Positions 60,151 through 64,000 of a stretch of 64,000 nucleotides of DNA are shown here, in pieces. The stretch is taken from NCBI GenBank assembly GCA_013397695.1, contig VYZI01000054.1:2884545-2948544 (forward strand), written 5' to 3'. Position 1 is the stretch's first letter. Every line of letters starts with the position of its first letter. The stretch comes from Centropus unirufus. Its lineage: Eukaryota > Chordata > Aves > Cuculiformes > Centropidae. Below the pieces are notes generated by a model. That model did not search any database, was not told the DNA's origin, and saw only the letters and a list, made by a program, of their open reading frames with translations. The position numbers were made by a program, and so were the translations under genes.

Positions 60151-63100
60151 CAACTAAATCAAATCATTAAAGGCATCACCTGCAATTTTTTCCCTGCTAA
60201 GCCTTACAGGCCCAGTTGCCAGCATCAGTCTGAGAATTTCTGATCACCATTTTTAATACAAGAAACAAATTTTCAGTCCTAAACAGAATTATTATTATTT
60301 TTTTTGCTGATAAAGTGAACGGCTGGTTACGTGATACTTGCTGTCTGAGCAAGAGACAGGGGCTCCATTGCCCCAGGTTTTAAAGCAATTTACTCAAAAA
60401 GAATCAATGCTAATTAAATATGAATGTTTCCAATGGGGTACTCACCAAGTAATAAGTAAAAGCATATTTGTACTGTTAACAGTGATAATGGTACCATATC
60501 AATTACATGTGCTTGCTTCAGCCCTCTGCAAGCGCCCTGCCAGCTGGTTATCATCTTTCCAGACTCATCAGAACATCTCAGGTCTGCAAAACTGAGCTAC
60601 TGTATCTGGCTTCAGAAAGCTGCAGCATTTCCTCTTACCATTCGAATATAAAGATAACCCCTGGCAACGCTTGTTTCCAGCATAATTGTCTGGAATTTGG
60701 AATTGCACCCCTGTAACAGAACACAACGCACCAAGAGATGCCGATGCTCCAAGTGCTGTCAGATGGCAGTGGACTGGGAGCTCTGCCCCACTTCCCTTAG
60801 CACAATATTGTTGAGATGTGGTGGGGGAAGACATAACCAGCAGTTTGCAAAAGCACATTTATCCAAACCACTACGAGAACCTCCGGCCACAGGGATCAGA
60901 AGCACATACCATGATTCATTAAGAGCTGGTATTCAACCAAGCTCAGCTCTCAGGGGATCTGCTTCCCAGCAAGGGCAAAACAGGTCTGCATGTATATCTG
61001 TCCTTATTCCATCATTTGTTAGTAACGTACCAAAACATCTGCCTTGTAAAACTACAGCTAAGTAACAGAGGCATCCAGCTAGCATCTCCATGCCAGAGAC
61101 CTTGCATCCCCGTTTTTTAATTGCTCAATCCATGATCAAGGAGGAAGCAAAGGAGAGGAGACAAGGACTGGGAGGCCAAGGGTGCAGAGAAGCTGTGAGG
61201 ACAGCAAGCATAGCAAGCCAGACCAGCAGGGAACTGCACAAAACAGGGGAAGGAAGAAGGAGCCAGGAAGGTTACGTGTGAGTGCAACCAGCAGAGCCCA
61301 CAGAGGATTTCAGAAAGCACACATCTCTGCTCCCTGGCAGGCAACAGCTTAATGGGTGGTCTGTCGGGGAGATGGGAGCAGTGTTATGTGCAACTGGCAA
61401 TTAAAGGCTGGTTTCAGAGATGCTTTGAACCTCCGAAGCACTGGCAGCCTCTCCCAATAGACCTGGGTGCCTAGCTGTCTTTGGCACAGGTTCAGTAGAG
61501 TGGAGCTTCGTACCCCACACTCCAAGACTGTTCAGTTCTCCTACAAACCCCCCAGGTTACCATCACCCAGAGCTTGAAGTACAAAACAAATCAGGAAAAC
61601 AAACATATTCAACATGTCCTTCCTGCATTTGAACTCTTTCCCTTTTGCTCTGTGTTGTCAGCTGTGCTCCGTCCCCATGTGGGGAAGAGTCAGCTCTTCT
61701 GCACCGCAGTCATGGTGGCGCTTGTGGAACACACAAGCGCGGAACACTTTCCTCTGACATGTCAGCTTGCCCAAAAAGCAGCAACAAGTTTGAGGTCTCT
61801 CCCAACTATCCCCAAAGAGAGTACAAGGGGAGGTAAGAGACCACTACGATTCACCATCACAAACAGCAGCCTATGGTTCTTGTTCTGTATACTGTGCACT
61901 GGACAGCCCAAGCCAGGTTTTGGCTAACCTGGCCGATCCACAGACACTAAGACAATCTGCTTTTAACCCACTCTAGGCAAGGTCTTGCCTGCATCTCCAA
62001 GGTTAACAGCTCCTGCACTTTCAGTTTTCCCTGCCCTTTCAGTTCACAACAAAGTCACCAAATTGCTTTGGAATTTTCCTGAGGTCTGATAAACTTTGGA
62101 AAACAAAAAACTTTGCTTACTTTACTAGATAACAGTTTTTACTGTGTAACTGCAAGATCCTACCTAGGGAACCCCACTTCTGAGACGGGAGATCTGCCCA
62201 GGTTCAGCCAGTTTCACTGGTCAAACAGAGGGCATGTGCTGTGGGACAACAAGCTGCACTACCAAACACTCAGACCTGCACCCCTTACTACCCGCCTTGT
62301 CTAAGGTGCCTCCATCACAGCATGGAGTTTCAAGTGTTCATATTTCTCACTTGGGTCTGTTCTGTATCACCTACATAAGATGCTGTAGACATCCTCCACA
62401 GTTAGAGGGACATCAGCACTTCTTGCATATCCTGGGAAGACAGTGGAAGCATATGGAAAGAGACCCACAGACCTATGCAGAGGCCAGGTTTTCTTATCTG
62501 CTTTGTCATCTTAAGCAGCAAAAAAAAATAATATTGCTAATGTTCTACAAGCTCTTCCTCCTCCTTTCCCTTCTGAACTTTGTTTTCAGACTATGGGATG
62601 TTTCTGTAAAGGACTTTACGCTGGAGCACAGAATTAGACAGGACTTAATTTCCACCCCTGACAGGAAGATCAGAGGATGTCTGCACGGTTACTTTTTACT
62701 GCATCTTGGTCTCTCAAGAACAGGAGGTTGCTCAGTAGCAATATAACTCAGGATGAAAATGAAACAGCAGCATGGCCCATAGGGCTGCAGGGATGATTCC
62801 AGCTATACACAGACAGTGACTTTTTAGCTTTTCACCGAGGAGCTCCACTGGCTGCTCCTTACCTTAGCAAGTTTGAAGACATCCAAAGGCCAGCTCCACC
62901 TCAGAGTGGCCATCACCCAAGTCTAGTTCATCACTAATTCATCTAACTGTGACTAAAAACCAGTAACATACAAGCCATCATCTATTGTCATCTCATCAGG
63001 TAAGAGGGAGCCTTTGGTGTAATCCCTGGACAAGCTCATAAGATAGATTGGCCACATTTCCTTCTTCCACAGTTAGGAAGCAAGCTGGAAAACTTGAGCT

Positions 63101-64000
63101 GTTCCCAGCTAACCTCAGACCTCCTTTAGGTTCTGGTTTCCTACAGCAAGAAGGTCAGAAGCATCCTCCAATACAATTTAATGTCTTTAACGGACCAACT
63201 ACTGTCCATGAGTGCTCTGCTCCATGGATAGGAGAGGATTCTTCTTGCATTAAGTATTTCCATAACATAAATCCAGATGACTGAGTGCCTGCAGGACTGT
63301 TTCTGCTACACTGTTTTTTTGCTAACTGGCAACCTGCTACCTGGAAGCAAAAAGAAATCAAATAAATATCCTCCTCTGCCTTTTTCAGAGCTTCCCTCCC
63401 CTTGTGGAGGAATGGGGAACAGATCCAAATGGTATTTGTAGCCTCCACATCACACCTGTTAGCAGATAACACATATATGCTCCCTTTGAATATTTCTAGT
63501 TTCTTGTCCCTAGCCCTAGCTGGAAGGTAACCCAGGAAAGCTCAGGTCTATAGTGACTCTACCACAAGCCTCTCCTTTTAGCTTAATGAACATGCATCGC
63601 TCAAAGTCTTACAGCCGTCACTCACCCCAAAAGGAACAGATATCCTCCTTCACCCTGAAGGATGCACACGCTCCAACTTGCATTCAGACCCGAGTCTGCA
63701 ATGTCAGACCACTGCTTTGGGTCTTTAGTCCCTGAAGGTATTACTGCTGATTTGAGGTAAACGCACCAGCCAGGTCCAGAACAGTTCAAAGGTTTGCATC
63801 CCTGCTCAAGGCAGGGGACCTGACCACAAGATTCACCTTTTGTGGATGGTCCTCAGTCCTCTCCTTACTTGTTCTGCCTGGTCCTAGAGGTGGAAAGGCC
63901 AAGCATGCTAGAAAACAGGATAGACCGTTAGACCATTCTCTTCCAGCAGCATTGTTGGTGCCCCCCAGCAATACCTCTTTGGTGCAGACCTAGGACCATT

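Larger units (their letters stand above)
58346..64000 (-). other. Presumed 5' intron of STIMATE-like gene
   Basis: 5.7 kb without a recognisable exon of either strand. It contains an antisense CR1 3' fragment (59875-59985), an A-rich low-complexity run (60105-60150) and a short ATT/T tract near 60290. Interpreted as intron because the exon at 58345 opens mid-codon and the N-terminal half of the protein is missing. Confidence 0.6.

Noticed and set aside
59965..60153. Gly/Phe-rich 62-codon - strand open frame
   Set aside because: It is a by-product of the A/C-rich low-complexity run and a CR1 fragment.
60443..60545. - strand open stretch ending at a strong GTGAGT donor, considered as the missing upstream STIMATE-like exon
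   Set aside because: The encoded sequence (HVIDMVPLSLLTVQICFYLL region) does not match the STIMATE membrane region, although the phase would be compatible.
60910..60945. - strand segment SLVEYQLLMNHG before a GTATGT donor, compared with human SVLVEWQQWESLRFGEYG
   Set aside because: Phase fits, but a stop codon lies just upstream, there is no acceptor, and the match is only three or four residues.

Overview
The window looks like avian, or at least sauropsid, nuclear DNA. Its genes are split into short exons with GT-AG introns. The recognisable interspersed repeats are CR1 LINE fragments of several ages plus weak MIR-like remnants, and no primate or rodent SINEs are seen. No bacterial operons, CRISPR arrays or rRNA/tRNA genes were recognised. 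The species cannot be named from the sequence alone.

Layout. Most of the left three quarters (3239 to about 47660, + strand) is one gene, ITIH5 (inter-alpha-trypsin inhibitor heavy chain 5). Thirteen coding exons were placed by reading frame, splice sites and family resemblance. Joined, they give 2736 nt (911 residues plus stop) with every junction in phase. The only coding part missing is the N-terminal exon with the start codon and signal peptide, which should lie to the left of the window. The protein runs VIT domain, von Willebrand A domain with an intact DxSxS metal site, a linker, the DPHF motif and the ITI heavy-chain C-terminal domain. Introns range from 312 bp to 13.5 kb. The largest (19685-33193) holds two head-to-head CR1 copies inside a pair of 70-bp direct repeats.

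Downstream on the - strand (48766 to 58345 and onward past the right edge) lies the 3' half of a gene related to STIMATE (TMEM110), the ER membrane protein that promotes STIM1-dependent calcium entry. Four coding exons were recognised: two carry the last transmembrane segments, one the membrane-exit and cytosolic segment, and one the C-terminus with stop codon. The upstream exons were not found and are probably beyond 64000. The two genes converge tail to tail.

The arrangement matters because human 3p21 carries ITIH1/3/4 - MUSTN1 - STIMATE - SFMBT1, while human 10p14 carries ITIH2/ITIH5 - SFMBT2 with no STIMATE gene. A STIMATE-like gene beside ITIH5 is therefore best read as the 10p14-side duplicate (ohnolog) from the early vertebrate genome duplications, kept here and lost in the human lineage. 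The two genes have no known joint pathway: ITIH5 is secreted into the hyaluronan matrix and STIMATE sits in ER-plasma membrane contacts. No wholly new system was seen. The main points of interest are this ohnolog, the structured repeats in intron 7, and several perfect hairpins.
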